A stretch of 6,276 bases of DNA. Source: Deltaproteobacteria bacterium. Its GTDB lineage: Bacteria; Desulfobacterota; Desulfobacteria; Desulfobacterales; SURF-15. This document shows positions 5,954 through 6,276 of the stretch, in pieces; the stretch's first letter is position 1, and every line of letters starts with the position of its first letter. A model generated the notes under the pieces. That model ran no database searches, was not told where the DNA came from, and worked only from the letters and a program-made list of their open reading frames with translations. The position numbers and the translations under genes are program-made. The DNA is taken from positions 1-6,276 of the forward strand of contig JAHEHB010000332.1 in NCBI GenBank assembly GCA_024644775.1, in the 5' to 3' direction.

Positions 5954-6276
5954 ATGACCCACAGTGCTACCCATAATTTACACTGGATGAGACACCTGTT
6001 CACTTTTATATACCGGTTTGTTGGACGTCGGTTTTTGAAAACATGTCTCTTGCCGGTCGTAGTGATGGCTGTTTTGCCTCTGTCAATGGCTGGGCAAATC
6101 TCAGAAAGCATCAGGCCTGATGTATTTATGTATCGAAACGGAGATAGCCATACCCCTGTATCGCTATTTTCGCCGCAAGACAAAATTGTTGTCCGCGTGA
6201 AAATCAAGCAGATTCCCGAAGGGTCCTACACATTTCATGCAGACTGGTATAACGCAAAGGGCGATCTTCAAGAAAA
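5954..6276 (+). CDS. Exported protein of unknown function, 3' end beyond the window
   Basis: A plus-strand frame, closed on the left by TGA at 5948-5950, stays open from the ATG at 5954 to the window edge, giving at least 107 residues. Residues 12-46 look like a signal peptide: arginine-rich (GRRFLK), a hydrophobic core LLPVVVMAVLPL, and a plausible cleavage site after SMA (44-46). The visible mature part (SIRPDVFMYRNG, then SLFSPQDKIVVRVKIKQIPEG, then YTFHADWYNAKGDLQE) alternates in a beta-strand pattern and resembles an immunoglobulin-like extracytoplasmic fold, but I cannot name a family. The start is uncertain: neither the ATG at 5954 nor the in-frame ATG at 5987 (MRHLFTF) has a Shine-Dalgarno sequence, and the second gives a more typical signal-peptide length. 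It begins ten bases after the LysM gene, so the two are probably co-transcribed and both act outside the cytoplasm. The opposite-strand open frame here shows no protein-like features. Confidence 0.7.
   Translation, partial: MTHSATHNLHWMRHLFTFIYRFVGRRFLKTCLLPVVVMAVLPLSMAGQISESIRPDVFMYRNGDSHTPVSLFSPQDKIVVRVKIKQIPEGSYTFHADWYNAKGDLQE

Noticed and set aside
5872..6207. Minus-strand 111-codon frame at the right end.
   Set aside because: It is antisense to the end of the LysM gene and to the exported-protein frame, which has a signal peptide and coding-like sequence. It has no recognisable domain.

Overview
This window looks like ordinary chromosome from a Gram-negative bacterium of moderate GC content. 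Secreted LysM protein architecture, a Kch-type potassium-channel tail and a zinc-ribbon threonine synthase together suggest a sulfate-reducing Desulfobacterota (deltaproteobacterial) lineage. That placement rests on the flavour of the proteins, not on a marker gene, and is only moderately secure. I see no phage, transposon, CRISPR, tRNA or rRNA signature.

Layout, left to right. Positions 1-179 hold no recognisable gene, but there is a strong GC-rich hairpin followed by a T-rich run near the left edge. Next comes a minus-strand pair: pcm (protein-L-isoaspartate O-methyltransferase), whose stop codon directly abuts the start of a YqaA/DedA-like membrane protein. Positions 1422-1830 contain no intact gene. 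They hold the orphaned C-terminal RCK_C (TrkA_C) piece of a potassium channel on the plus strand, most likely a gene relic. A minus-strand 5-formyltetrahydrofolate cyclo-ligase follows. A 250-bp AT-rich divergent intergenic region contains a candidate promoter and several palindromes.

The right half is a plus-strand operon: thrC (threonine synthase); then a 591-residue secreted protein with two LysM domains and two uncharacterised C-terminal regions, overlapping thrC by ATGA; then, ten bases further on, the start of another exported protein of unknown function that runs off the window.

The metabolic genes are housekeeping: protein repair, folate salvage and threonine synthesis. The least understood part is the envelope pair downstream of thrC. 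Both products appear to be exported, they are tightly packed, and the large conserved-looking C-terminal part of the LysM protein matches no domain I can name. I do not see clear evidence for a new defence, mobile or regulatory system. The findings are candidates of modest strength.
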